Assembly (NCBI RefSeq): GCF_008084905.1
Contig: NZ_VSFC01000005.1
Coordinates: 1-57,971 of the forward strand
Length of the DNA: 57,971 nt
Reading direction: 5' to 3'
Origin: Xanthomarina maritima
GTDB taxonomy: Bacteria; Bacteroidota; Bacteroidia; Flavobacteriales; Flavobacteriaceae
Below, one piece after another: positions 26,947-35,695 of the stretch; the first letter of the stretch is position 1; each line of letters starts with the position of its first letter. A model generated the notes under the pieces. It saw nothing but the letters and a program-made list of their open reading frames with translations, searched no databases and was not told the origin of the DNA. Position numbers and translations under genes: made by a program.

Positions 26947-27705
26947 ATGGAAGAAAATTTAAAGCGAATAAATAAATTTTTAAGTGAAGTTGGTTATTGC
27001 TCACGTCGTGAAGCAGACAAACTTATAGATGCTGGACGTGTAACTATTAATGGAGAAGTTCCTCAAATGGGAACAAAAATAACTCCAAACGATGTGGTTC
27101 ATGTCGATGGCAAATTAATAAAAAACACCAAAGAAGAATTTGTTTATTTAGCCTTTAACAAACCTGTTGGAATTGTTTGTACCACTGATACGCGTGTAGA
27201 AAAAGACAACATAATCGATTTTATAAATTACCCAAAACGCATTTTTCCTATCGGCAGATTAGATAAACCAAGCGAAGGACTCATTCTTTTAACTGACGAT
27301 GGTGATATTGTAAACAAAATACTTAGAGCAAGTAACAACCACGAAAAAGAATATATTGTAAAGGTCGATAAACCCATCTCTCAAACGTTTATAAAACACA
27401 TGTCTGAGGGAGTTCCAATATTAGATAAAATCACTAAAAAATGTGTGGTTGAGAAATTAGGAACTTACGAATTTAAAATTATTCTAACCCAAGGTTTAAA
27501 TAGACAAATCCGTCGTATGTGCGAGTATTTAAATTATGATGTTCTTACATTAAAACGGGTTCGTATTATGAATATCAAATTAGATATGCCTGTTGGCAAA
27601 TACAGAGAATTAACAGCTGTTGAATTTAAAGAACTCTCTAGTCTATTAGAAGATTCAACGAAGACTTTTAAAGCCAATGCTAGGCCAAACAGAAAGAAAG
27701 ACTAA
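26947..27705 (+). CDS. rluF: 23S rRNA pseudouridine synthase, RluF/RsuA family
   Basis: Isomerises a uridine of 23S rRNA (position 2604 in E. coli numbering for RluF). The 252 residues have an N-terminal S4 RNA-binding domain (RINKFLSEVGYCSRREADKL), then the catalytic domain with FPIGRLDKPSEGLILLTDDG carrying the conserved Asp, VKVDKPIS, and the GLNRQIRRMCEYLNYDV motif. The basic C-terminal tail ends in RPNRKKD. RluF is favoured over RsuA or RluB by overall form, but rRNA target cannot be proved from sequence. Confidence 0.88.
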   Translation: MEENLKRINKFLSEVGYCSRREADKLIDAGRVTINGEVPQMGTKITPNDVVHVDGKLIKNTKEEFVYLAFNKPVGIVCTTDTRVEKDNIIDFINYPKRIFPIGRLDKPSEGLILLTDDGDIVNKILRASNNHEKEYIVKVDKPISQTFIKHMSEGVPILDKITKKCVVEKLGTYEFKIILTQGLNRQIRRMCEYLNYDVLTLKRVRIMNIKLDMPVGKYRELTAVEFKELSSLLEDSTKTFKANARPNRKKD

Positions 27706-27784
27706 ATATTTCTTCTGTTAAATTCATATTAAAGAACCTTCAAGTTTATATATGGTTTGGTAACTTTAAAACAAAAGTTATCTT

Positions 27785-28354
27785 ATGAAACAATTAGCCA
27801 ACCTTTTAGTTTTAGTTTCCTTTAGTCTATTCTCTCAGTATAATTACGAACCATCAGAAGCATCTCCATTTGGCCAACCAAATCCAGAAGCTCACAAACA
27901 AATAACAGATTATGAAGCTATGATAGGTAGCTGCAACTGTACTTCAACCAGAATAAACCAAGATGGTACCTGGACAGAACCAGAATCTATGACATGGACT
28001 TGGAAATATATATTAAATGGCATGGCAGTTCAAGATCAAACCCTAAAATCTGATGGTTCACATTCTGGTAGTATTCGCCAATTTATTGCAGATAGTAGCC
28101 GTTGGTATGTACATTGGTATTCTTCTAAAACACCATCTACCACTTTTCCAACTTGGGAAGGAAACAAAAAAGAAAATGGCAACATCGTTTTATACAAAGA
28201 TCAAGCAGCTCCAAATGGAGTTGAAGGCTTTTACCGATTAACCTTTTACGATATAAGTAAGTCTGGTTATAAATGGGTTGGCGAATGGGTGGACAAAACA
28301 GAAACAGTCGTTTTTCCAACTTGGAAGATTGATTGTACAAGAGAAGATAATTAG
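27785..28354 (+). CDS. Uncharacterised exported protein
   Basis: 189 residues with an N-terminal hydrophobic segment ([18 protein letters not shown]) that looks like a signal peptide. The mature part is Trp- and Thr-rich ([29 protein letters not shown]). It faintly resembles DUF1579-like small beta-barrels, with a [20 protein letters not shown] strand pair. I would not assign a function. It lies between rluF and the VOC gene on the same strand, 79 bases after rluF. Confidence 0.65.
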   Translation: MKQLANLLVLVSFSLFSQYNYEPSEASPFGQPNPEAHKQITDYEAMIGSCNCTSTRINQDGTWTEPESMTWTWKYILNGMAVQDQTLKSDGSHSGSIRQFIADSSRWYVHWYSSKTPSTTFPTWEGNKKENGNIVLYKDQAAPNGVEGFYRLTFYDISKSGYKWVGEWVDKTETVVFPTWKIDCTREDN

Positions 28355-28368
28355 TTTTATATTTGAGT

Positions 28369-28791
28369 ATGACAAAAATATCTCCATTTCATATAGCCAT
28401 TCCAGTTCATAATTTAAATGAATGTAGAACATTTTACAGAGATGTTCTTAACTGTGAAGAAGGCAGAAGTAGCGAACATTGGGTTGATTTTAATTTTTTC
28501 GGACATCAATTGGTTATTCACTTTAAACCCAAATCTGATGAAGATTTACACACCAATACAGTGGATGGCAAACATGTTCCAGTGCCACATTATGGCGTGG
28601 TTTTACCTTGGGAAACCTTTCAAAGATTTGCTGAAGATTTGAAACAAAAAGACATCGAGTTTATAATAGAACCATACATACGATTTGAAGGCCTTGTTGG
28701 AGAACAAGCCACCATGTTTTTTTTGGATCCAGCCGGAAATGCCTTAGAGTTCAAATCCTTTAAAGATATGAGTCAGTTGTTTGCCAAATAA
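28369..28791 (+). CDS. VOC family (glyoxalase-like) protein
   Basis: 140 residues in a vicinal-oxygen-chelate fold: [20 protein letters not shown] with the first metal-type His, [34 protein letters not shown], and [15 protein letters not shown] with the final Glu. Metal-dependent lyase, dioxygenase or resistance activity cannot be told apart. An in-frame TTG at 28363 would add two residues, but that codon forms the end of a TATATTTG -7 box (28358-28365). The ATG at 28369 is therefore preferred. The gene converges on the esterase with a one-base gap. Confidence 0.85.
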   Translation: MTKISPFHIAIPVHNLNECRTFYRDVLNCEEGRSSEHWVDFNFFGHQLVIHFKPKSDEDLHTNTVDGKHVPVPHYGVVLPWETFQRFAEDLKQKDIEFIIEPYIRFEGLVGEQATMFFLDPAGNALEFKSFKDMSQLFAK

Positions 28792-28792
28792 C

Positions 28793-30532
28793 CTATTTAT
28801 AACGCCAGCTAGTTAAATCTGCACCTTCTGGAGCTGATTCCACAATACGTTTCATAATTTTTGGCACATACATACTATTATATCGCAATCTGGATATATG
28901 GTTCGGATTTTCTTGATCGCCATTCCAGCAATGCTCTGCTCTATCGCCATAATCTACGTCGCCATCGTAATAAGGATCTGTCGTGCTTTCTAGAAAATCT
29001 TCCATCAAATACACTGCATTATTCAAATAATAATTATCCATATCGCCACAATAAATATGAATTTTTCCTTTTAAATTTTCTCCTAATTTATCCCAATCGC
29101 GTTCTAAAATATGCCTTAAATCGAAGTTTTCTTTCCAATAGGCAGCTACTTCAGGATTAATGTCTCCAGTATATTTATCCCAAATGGGTTCTGGATATCC
29201 ATCAGCCGCTTGAGGTGAATATGTTGCTTCCCAAATATCATATTGTCCACCAGATCTAGATTTATCACCAAGTGCTAATTCTAAATAATTAAAATCTTTA
29301 ACCGATGCATTCACATTCCCCAAATAATCTCTATGACCTGGAATTTCTAAAATATTATGATTCGATTTGGCGAAATAAGCATTGTCATCTTCATAGATAT
29401 TATTTAAACAATAAGCTCTAAAATCGATGGGATCTGGACAAGCTGCAAAACAACCATTGTATTCTTCAGGATATTTTACTTGAACAGCAAGAGCCTCCCA
29501 TCCACCTGTAGAACCTCCATATAAAAATCTTGACCAGCCTTCCCCTTGACCTCTAAACAGAGCTTCTATATGTGGAATTAACTCATAAGTAATAGCATCA
29601 CCATAAGGTCCTTGACTAGCAGAATTTACAGCATACGAATCGTCATAATAAGGCGTTGGATGCTGAATTTCAATAATTAAAAATCTTGGGAAATCTGGTT
29701 CATTCCAGCGTTTGTAAAAATTATAGGCTTCTTCTTGTTCAATAATATTATAACCCTCAACTCCAAAGCGATCTGAATATTCTGGCTCTAAATTTGGGTC
29801 TGGAGGCGTGGTTCTAAAACCACCAAAATCACTTGGAAAATGTCCATGAAAAACCATTAGAGGATATTTGGATTCAGGATGCTCGTTAAAGCCTTTTGGT
29901 AAAAGTACGTGAGCTCCTAAATACATATCTCTTCCCCAAAATTTGGACAATAACTCAGATTTTATTTTAACATGCTTAACCCACTCTGTATCTTCTGGTT
30001 CTGGAATTTCTGGGATTATTTGATCCATAACGATATCGAAATTCGGAGCTGAATTATTAGAAATTTCGATTTTTATAGGTTTACTAAATAAATTTCCTGG
30101 AGATTTATTCCACTGCTGTCCTTCCCCATTATCCATAGGAAGTTTTACTGTTTGTCCAGTAGACAAATTAAAAGTTTCATAAGTATGTAAAACAGCTTGG
30201 ACATAATATTCTCCTGGTTTTAAATCTAATAAAGATTCATAAGGAAAACCAAAGTCAGATTCATTAAATACGACTTGATCATTAGGTTTTAATCCATCAA
30301 CATTTTTTCCAAATACAGGCTGAGCTTTTAAATTGTAAGTAATTTGAAAACGAGGTTCATCTTTATTATTATCTGCAAAAACAAGTAGTATTCTGCCATC
30401 CAGATGATCAAGATTCAGACTGTCTGAATAAGAAACTGATATGTTAATTTTAGAAGCTTGATCTGATGATTTTGGTTGGCAAGACAAGACAAAAACAGAT
30501 AAGAGTAGCACAAATTTTGAAAAGGAATTCAT
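28793..30532 (-). CDS. Lipoprotein esterase of the esterase D-like family
   Basis: 579 residues. Signal peptide with lipobox VFVLSC (Cys18) followed by QPKSSDQ, so it is membrane-anchored. Residues ~30-180 form a beta-rich N-terminal domain (LDGRILLVFADNNKDE, GEYYVQAVLHTYE) of unclear family. The hydrolase domain begins near 210 (YPLMVFHGHFP) with the nucleophile in YGGSTGGW (Ser341) and a C-terminal region containing HIYCGDMDNYYL and EHCWNG (candidate acid and His). It is likely a periplasmic or surface esterase, perhaps acting on esterified sugars. Substrate unknown. Monocistronic. Confidence 0.8.
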   Translation of the reverse strand: MNSFSKFVLLLSVFVLSCQPKSSDQASKINISVSYSDSLNLDHLDGRILLVFADNNKDEPRFQITYNLKAQPVFGKNVDGLKPNDQVVFNESDFGFPYESLLDLKPGEYYVQAVLHTYETFNLSTGQTVKLPMDNGEGQQWNKSPGNLFSKPIKIEISNNSAPNFDIVMDQIIPEIPEPEDTEWVKHVKIKSELLSKFWGRDMYLGAHVLLPKGFNEHPESKYPLMVFHGHFPSDFGGFRTTPPDPNLEPEYSDRFGVEGYNIIEQEEAYNFYKRWNEPDFPRFLIIEIQHPTPYYDDSYAVNSASQGPYGDAITYELIPHIEALFRGQGEGWSRFLYGGSTGGWEALAVQVKYPEEYNGCFAACPDPIDFRAYCLNNIYEDDNAYFAKSNHNILEIPGHRDYLGNVNASVKDFNYLELALGDKSRSGGQYDIWEATYSPQAADGYPEPIWDKYTGDINPEVAAYWKENFDLRHILERDWDKLGENLKGKIHIYCGDMDNYYLNNAVYLMEDFLESTTDPYYDGDVDYGDRAEHCWNGDQENPNHISRLRYNSMYVPKIMKRIVESAPEGADLTSWRYK

Positions 30533-30603
30533 AAGGTTGGTTATTTTTCGAAAAGGTAGTTATTTTATATCAAAAATAAAACTTCGCTTTTCTTAAAAAC
30601 TCC

Positions 30604-31479
30604 TTAATGACGCAATTCTCTTGCCAGCAAAGTATTTTTTAATAACATTGCAATAGTCATAGGACCCACACCTCCAGGAACTGGAGTGATAAAACTGGCT
30701 TTTTTACTGACGTTTTCAAAATCAACGTCGCCAGTAATAACATAACCTTTAGGGGAAGTCTCATCAACTACACGAGTAATTCCAACATCAATTATAACAA
30801 CATCGTCTTTTACCATTTCGGCTTTTAGAAAATTTGGAACACCTAAAGCAGAAATAATAATATCTGCTTGAGAAGTTATTTGTGTGATGTTTTTTGTATG
30901 ACTGTGTGTTATAGTAACAGTTGAATTCCCTGGAAACCCTTTTCTTCCCATTAAGATGCTCATTGGTCTTCCAACAATATGCGATCGACCAATAACAACC
31001 GTATGCTTCCCTTTAGTTTCAACATGATATCTGTCCAATAATTCTAGAATCCCAAATGGTGTTGCTGGAATAAACGTGGACATATCAAGTGCCATTTTAC
31101 CAAAATTCATGGGATGAAAACCGTCAACATCTTTATCTGGATCTACAGCCATTAATACTTTCTGAGTATTTATTTGTTTTGGAAGTGGTAATTGAATAAT
31201 GAATCCATCGATATCATCATCTTGATTTAATTCTTCAATTTTATCTAACAATTCAATTTCACTGGTTGTATTAGACATTCTAACCATAGTAGACTCAAAA
31301 CCTACACGTTCACAAGCTTTTACTTTACTAGCTACATAGGTTAAACTGGCTCCATCGTTACCAACAATAATAGCTGCTAAATGAGGGACTTTTTCCCCTT
31401 GAACTTTCATTTTTCTAACTTCTTCAGCAATTTCATTTTTAATGTCATTGCTTACTTTTTTTCCGTCGAGTAAAATCAT
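30604..31479 (-). CDS. folD: Bifunctional methylenetetrahydrofolate dehydrogenase / cyclohydrolase
   Basis: Interconverts methylene-, methenyl- and formyl-tetrahydrofolate for one-carbon supply. 291 residues with all family motifs: AAIIVGNDGASLTYVASKVK (catalytic Lys after Tyr), GFIIQLPLPKQ, DPDKDVDGFHPMNFG, the NADP-binding VIGRSHIVGRPMS, and FITPVPGGVGPMTIAML near the C-terminus. It is downstream of ffh on the same strand, but a 162-bp gap with repeat-like sequence separates them. Confidence 0.96.
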   Translation of the reverse strand: MILLDGKKVSNDIKNEIAEEVRKMKVQGEKVPHLAAIIVGNDGASLTYVASKVKACERVGFESTMVRMSNTTSEIELLDKIEELNQDDDIDGFIIQLPLPKQINTQKVLMAVDPDKDVDGFHPMNFGKMALDMSTFIPATPFGILELLDRYHVETKGKHTVVIGRSHIVGRPMSILMGRKGFPGNSTVTITHSHTKNITQITSQADIIISALGVPNFLKAEMVKDDVVIIDVGITRVVDETSPKGYVITGDVDFENVSKKASFITPVPGGVGPMTIAMLLKNTLLARELRH

Positions 31480-31495
31480 ATTTTTATCTTATATC

Positions 31496-31640
31496 GCCAC
31501 GAATACACGAATATTTTTGTTGTAGAACGAGGGTTATTTTATTGTTGAAAAACTATTTATTCTTTATTTAGGCTTATTATATTTTAATGTTTTCCTATAA
31601 ACTTTCTCCTTTGGGGAAATGTCCGAAGGACAAAGGTGCT
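31496..31640. repeat. Probable dispersed intergenic repeat fragments
   Basis: The folD-ffh gap holds GCCACGAATACACGAAT (31496-31512), a kind of sequence I associate with repeats in Flavobacteriaceae intergenic DNA. It also holds a hairpin-forming stretch at 31608-31636, with outer arms CCTTTG and CAAAGG and an inner GTCC-GAA-GGAC. The latter lies just past the ffh stop and could also act as an RNA-stabilising or terminating structure. No other copy is present in this window to prove that they repeat. Confidence 0.4.
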
Positions 31641-31641
31641 T

Positions 31642-32970
31642 TTACCTCATGCCTTTCATAGCCTGCATCATAGCTTTTCCTTTGCCACCTTGCATCATCT
31701 TCATCATCTTGCTCATCTGGTCAAATTGTTTTAATAACTGATTCACTTCTTGAACGGATGTACCAGATCCTTTACCAATACGTTTTTTTCTACTGGCATT
31801 TATAACAGATGGATTGGTTCTCTCCAAAGGAGTCATAGAATGAATGATGGCTTCTATACCTTTAAAGGCATCATCATCAATATCTATATCTTTCATCATT
31901 TTTCCAGCACCAGGAATCATTCCAATAAGGTCTTTCATATTCCCCATTTTCTTGATTTGTTGAATCTGTTTTAAGAAATCATCAAACCCAAATTGATTCT
32001 TGGCAATTTTCTTTTGAATTTTTCTAGCTTCCTCTTCATCATATTGCTCCTGAGCTCTTTCAACAAGGGACACAACGTCTCCCATTCCTAGAATTCTGTC
32101 AGCCATACGTGCTGGATAAAACACATCAATAGCTTCCATTTTCTCACCTGTACCAATAAACTTAATGGGTTTATTAACTACAGATTTAATAGAAATTGCT
32201 GCTCCACCCCTAGTATCACCATCTAATTTTGTTAAGATAACACCATCGAAATTCAAAACATCGTTAAAGGCTTTTGCAGTATTAACAGCATCTTGACCTG
32301 TCATAGAATCCACAACAAATAAGGTTTCCTGTGGTTCGATAGCTTTATGAATGTTAGAAATTTCGGTCATCATGGCTTTATCTACAGCTAAACGACCAGC
32401 AGTATCTATAATTACAACATTAAATCCATTGGCTTTTGCATAAGCCAAACCAGCCTTTGCTATTGCTACTGGATCTGAATTGCCCTTATCGCTAAAAACC
32501 TCGACATTGATTTGGTCTCCAACTACATGCAATTGGTCTATAGCTGCAGGACGATAAACATCACATGCTACTAATAATGGTTTTTTTGTTTTTTTATTTT
32601 TAAGGTAATTTGCCAGTTTCCCAGAAAAGGTAGTTTTACCCGAACCTTGTAATCCAGACATTAAAATAATACTAGGATTTGCAGATAAATTAAGCCCTTC
32701 TGCATCGCCTCCCATAAGTTCAGTTAATTCATCTTTTACAATTTTAACCATTAACTGTCCTGGCTGAAGGGTTGTTAATACATTCTGTCCAAGTGCTTTT
32801 TCTTTTACACGAACTGTAAATTCTTTAGCAATTTTAAAGTTAACATCGGCATCTAAAAGCGCTCTTCTAACTTCTTTTAAGGTTTCAGCAACATTGACTT
32901 CGGTTATACTTCCGTGACCTTTTAAGACGTGTAACGCTTTATCTAATTTTTCGCTTAAATTATTAAACAT
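31642..32970 (-). CDS. ffh: Signal recognition particle protein
   Basis: GTPase of the signal recognition particle, which binds SRP RNA and targets nascent membrane proteins to FtsY. 442 residues: an N-terminal helical bundle, the G domain with LMSGLQGSGKTTFSGKLA, VACDVYRPAAIDQL, DTAGRLAVDK and TKLDGDTRGGAA, then a Met-rich M domain ending in MMKMMQGGKGKAMMQAMKGM. Monocistronic or followed by folD. The SRP RNA gene itself is not seen in the window. Confidence 0.97.
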   Translation of the reverse strand: MFNNLSEKLDKALHVLKGHGSITEVNVAETLKEVRRALLDADVNFKIAKEFTVRVKEKALGQNVLTTLQPGQLMVKIVKDELTELMGGDAEGLNLSANPSIILMSGLQGSGKTTFSGKLANYLKNKKTKKPLLVACDVYRPAAIDQLHVVGDQINVEVFSDKGNSDPVAIAKAGLAYAKANGFNVVIIDTAGRLAVDKAMMTEISNIHKAIEPQETLFVVDSMTGQDAVNTAKAFNDVLNFDGVILTKLDGDTRGGAAISIKSVVNKPIKFIGTGEKMEAIDVFYPARMADRILGMGDVVSLVERAQEQYDEEEARKIQKKIAKNQFGFDDFLKQIQQIKKMGNMKDLIGMIPGAGKMMKDIDIDDDAFKGIEAIIHSMTPLERTNPSVINASRKKRIGKGSGTSVQEVNQLLKQFDQMSKMMKMMQGGKGKAMMQAMKGMR

Positions 32971-32993
32971 ATATCTTGTAATTTTTAAAGTGG

Positions 32994-33001
32994 CAAATTT
33001 A
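32994..33001 (-). promoter_or_regulatory. Putative ffh promoter, -7 box TAAATTTG
   Basis: TAAATTTG on the minus strand fits TAnnTTTG, 24 bases before the ffh ATG. A TTTA rather than TTTG lies near the -33 position. Confidence 0.5.
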
Positions 33002-33104
33002 AGGATTTGCTATGTATTAATAAAGGGATGCTGTTATTTTAATTAAATAAAAAAAACAAGAATATTAAATGTTGTATTTCTTTAAACTATGAAGGATAAC
33101 TTAT

Positions 33105-33686
33105 TTACACTAAAGCTTTGATATTGGCATAAGAATTTTCTAGTGCCTGAAGTGTTTTTTCTTTATCTAACCATGCAACTTTGGTAATCCCTTCATCTTC
33201 TTGAGGTTCTAGTTTACCTGCATAAGTAGTTCTCATTTCAAACCAATAGGTAATTTTGATTCTATTTCTACCATTTCGTCTAAATATATGATAGGTTGTT
33301 TCTAGTGGTTTTGTTATTTGTAATCCTTTAACACCAGTTTCTTCTTCAACTTCTCGAATAGCAGTTTTTTCTATAGCCTCTCTTTTTTCTGCCTTTCCTT
33401 TAGGCAAATCCCATTTATCATTTCTATAAATAAATAAAATCTCTCCTTTTTCATTATATGCTTTTCCTCCACCAGCAATAACATTTGGCAACTTTTTTAA
33501 AAATTTTTTTAAAAGCTTGTTTTCGTTTTTATGAATGAGTCTAACTTCTTTTAACGATGTTGAATTAAGCTCTCTAATAACTTTATTTAAGTTAACAGAA
33601 CTTAGAAAATAATTTTTAAACCCTTTTTCTTTTTCAACCTTAGTGGTTAATATAATTGGTTTATCGTTAACAAAAACTTTATGCAT
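33105..33686 (-). CDS. NUDIX hydrolase
   Basis: About 193 residues from the ATG at 33686 (MHKVFVNDKPIIL). The frame extends to a TTG at 33725, but that extension lacks support. The NUDIX box is GKAEKREAIEKTAIREVEEE followed by TG (GxxxxxExxxxxxxREVxEExG complete). The ~75-residue N-terminal part preceding it is typical of Bacteroidota NUDIX proteins and of unknown role. It should hydrolyse a nucleoside diphosphate-linked substrate, identity unknown. It is divergent from pyrE, a common neighbour in Flavobacteria in my recollection. Confidence 0.85.
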   Translation of the reverse strand: MHKVFVNDKPIILTTKVEKEKGFKNYFLSSVNLNKVIRELNSTSLKEVRLIHKNENKLLKKFLKKLPNVIAGGGKAYNEKGEILFIYRNDKWDLPKGKAEKREAIEKTAIREVEEETGVKGLQITKPLETTYHIFRRNGRNRIKITYWFEMRTTYAGKLEPQEDEGITKVAWLDKEKTLQALENSYANIKALV

Positions 33687-33800
33687 GATATGTTTTAAAG
33701 CAATTTTGTTTTGTAAAAATATCAAAATTTAATTCATAACAATAGTTTTCATTATTAATTATAAATACATTTTCAAATTATAATTTTAATTAAAAAAGTG

Positions 33801-33808
33801 TAATTTTG
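33801..33808 (+). promoter_or_regulatory. pyrE -7 box abutting the start codon
   Basis: TAATTTTG fits TAnnTTTG and is followed by only five bases (CGCTT) before the pyrE ATG at 33814. A start site at the usual distance would give a leaderless mRNA. No TTTG is present at -33. Confidence 0.5.
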
Positions 33809-33813
33809 CGCTT

Positions 33814-34458
33814 ATGATTTTCAACAAACATACAGCAAGAAAAACTGCAGAAGTTTTATTGCAAATAAATGCTATTAAACTAAGTCCAAAAGAACCATTT
33901 ACTTGGGCATCAGGATGGAAGTCGCCAATATATTGCGACAACAGAATTATCTTATCATATCCAACTATTCGAAATTATGTTCGCGAAACAATGGCGAAAC
34001 AAATTGAGAAGCAGTATGGTAAACCAGATGTTATTGCTGGTGTTGCAACAGGCGCAATTGGAATTGGTATGTTAGTTGCCGAGTATTTAAATGTCCCTTT
34101 TATTTATGTAAGACCTGAAGCTAAATCGCATGGTAGAAAAAACCAAATAGAAGGTCATATAGAAAGTGGTCAAAATGTAGTAGTTGTTGAGGATTTAATT
34201 AGCACTGGAAAAAGTAGTTTAAATGCTGTAAAGGCATTAAAAGATGCTAATCTTAACGTAAAAGGAATGATAGCCATTTTTTCTTATGGATTCGAAATAG
34301 CTGATAATAATTTTGAAAAAGAAAACATCATACTAAATACTTTAAGCAATTACCAAAGCTTATTAGACCAAGCATTAGAAACTAATTATATTTCACAAAA
34401 AGAATTAGAAACATTATCTAATTGGAATGCCAATCCAAGTGAATGGAACGCTAATTGA
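33814..34458 (+). CDS. pyrE: Orotate phosphoribosyltransferase
   Basis: Joins orotate to PRPP to form orotidine 5'-phosphate in pyrimidine synthesis. 214 residues: FTWASGWKSPIYCDNRIILS, VIAGVATGAIGIGMLVAEYL, FIYVRPEAKSHGRKNQIEG (catalytic flexible loop), and the PRPP-binding VVVVEDLISTGKSSLNAVKA. It is 19 bases upstream of the SRPBCC gene on the same strand. Confidence 0.96.
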   Translation: MIFNKHTARKTAEVLLQINAIKLSPKEPFTWASGWKSPIYCDNRIILSYPTIRNYVRETMAKQIEKQYGKPDVIAGVATGAIGIGMLVAEYLNVPFIYVRPEAKSHGRKNQIEGHIESGQNVVVVEDLISTGKSSLNAVKALKDANLNVKGMIAIFSYGFEIADNNFEKENIILNTLSNYQSLLDQALETNYISQKELETLSNWNANPSEWNAN

Positions 34459-34477
34459 TAATTACAACATAAAAAAC

Positions 34478-34873
34478 ATGAATTTAGAATCTCCTACTGT
34501 AACAGTAAACAAATCACCAGAAAACGTCTTTAACTTTTTATCTGATGTAAAGAATTTTGAAAAATTAATGCCTGAAAACATTAGTAAATTTGAAGTTTTA
34601 GACAACGATAAGTTTTTATTTGCTTTAAAAGGTATGCCAGAAATTATTCTTAAGAAAAAAGAATTAGTTGCTCCAAATAAAATTGTGTTAGGTGCTGCTG
34701 GTGGTAAAATAGATTTTTCTTTAACTGGAATAATCTCAGAATTAGAATCTGAAAAAAGTGACGTTCAATTAATTTTTGATGGTGAATTTAATGCCATGAT
34801 GGCAATGATGATAAAAGGGCCTATCTCTAAATTCATAGAAACTTTAGCCAACAATATTCCTACTTCTATTTAA
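34478..34873 (+). CDS. SRPBCC family protein
   Basis: About 131 residues from the ATG at 34478 (MNLESPTVTVNKSPENVFNF); an earlier in-frame ATG at 34427 lies inside pyrE and is unlikely. The START/Bet v1-like pattern is visible: VTVNKSPENVFNFLSDVKNF at the beginning, a central run of strands (FLFALKGMPEIILKKKE), and a long C-terminal helix with FIETLANNIP. Small-molecule or lipid binding is the usual role of the fold; the ligand is unknown. Its stop overlaps the stop of birA on the other strand. Confidence 0.8.
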   Translation: MNLESPTVTVNKSPENVFNFLSDVKNFEKLMPENISKFEVLDNDKFLFALKGMPEIILKKKELVAPNKIVLGAAGGKIDFSLTGIISELESEKSDVQLIFDGEFNAMMAMMIKGPISKFIETLANNIPTSI

Positions 34874-35601
34874 TATAGAAGCGTAACTTCTTTTAAATCG
34901 AATTCTTTAATAATGTTATCTTCAAGCAAGACTTGCAATTTCCCAGAATTTGAAACCGATTTTATAAAACCAGAAAACAAAGTACCTTCAGCATCTTTAA
35001 ATGTTGAAGGTTTATCTTTTCTAAACAATAAACTCTCATACCTTTCTTTTATTTGCTGGTAGTTTCCATCTTTTAAAAGCTTAATATATTTCGTTAAATA
35101 TTCTATAATAGCTAGTAATACTTCTTCCAAACTAAAAAGTTTACCTGTTAATAAATGTAAGGATGAAGCATTAGGCAAACTATTAAAATCTTTTTGGTTA
35201 ACATTCAAGCCAACACCTATAATGCTTGCTTTTAATTGATTTTGTTTTATGACATTTTCAATTAAAACACCACATACCTTCTTGTTTTCTGACAAAATGT
35301 CGTTAGGCCATTTGATGCTTAATTTTGGAATAGAAAACTGTTCAAGAGCTTTAATTATTGAAAGAGAAGTTACCATACTTATATAAAAACTTTGCTCAAC
35401 TGTAAGAAATGAAACATCTTTAAACACACTAAACATCAGGTTTTTTGCATTATCAGAAAGCCAAGTTGTTCCCATTTGACCTCTACCTTGAGTTTGATAA
35501 TTTGCCACTACTATGGTATCATCTGCAATAAACTCTTCCATAATTAACTGCTTTAAATAGCTGTTTGTAGAGTCGATGGCATTAAGTTTGATTATACGCA
35601 T
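34870..35601 (-). CDS. birA: Biotin--[acetyl-CoA-carboxylase] ligase
   Basis: Activates biotin as biotinyl-AMP and attaches it to the carboxyl-carrier subunit of acetyl-CoA carboxylase. 243 residues with no DNA-binding N-domain, so it is a group I ligase and not a repressor. Motifs are LNAIDSTNSYLKQLI, QTQGRGQMGTTWLS (biotinyl-AMP loop), LSIKWPNDILSENKKVCGVL, and GVGLNVNQ. The C-terminal SH3-like end is present (FKDAEGTLFSGFIKSVSNSG). Convergent with the SRPBCC gene with overlapping stops; divergent from rsfS. Confidence 0.94.
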   Translation of the reverse strand: MRIIKLNAIDSTNSYLKQLIMEEFIADDTIVVANYQTQGRGQMGTTWLSDNAKNLMFSVFKDVSFLTVEQSFYISMVTSLSIIKALEQFSIPKLSIKWPNDILSENKKVCGVLIENVIKQNQLKASIIGVGLNVNQKDFNSLPNASSLHLLTGKLFSLEEVLLAIIEYLTKYIKLLKDGNYQQIKERYESLLFRKDKPSTFKDAEGTLFSGFIKSVSNSGKLQVLLEDNIIKEFDLKEVTLLY

Positions 35602-35668
35602 AATAAATAGTTATATTCGTACTGTAAAATCTTATGAAAATTTTAGAGTATAAAGAACTTAAAAATAA

Positions 35669-35676
35669 TAACTTTG
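35669..35676 (+). promoter_or_regulatory. Putative promoter of rsfS-ftsH, -7 box TAACTTTG
   Basis: TAACTTTG fits TAnnTTTG and lies 19 bases before the rsfS ATG. No clear -33 TTTG. Confidence 0.5.
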
Positions 35677-35695
35677 CACAAATTAAAAATCATTA

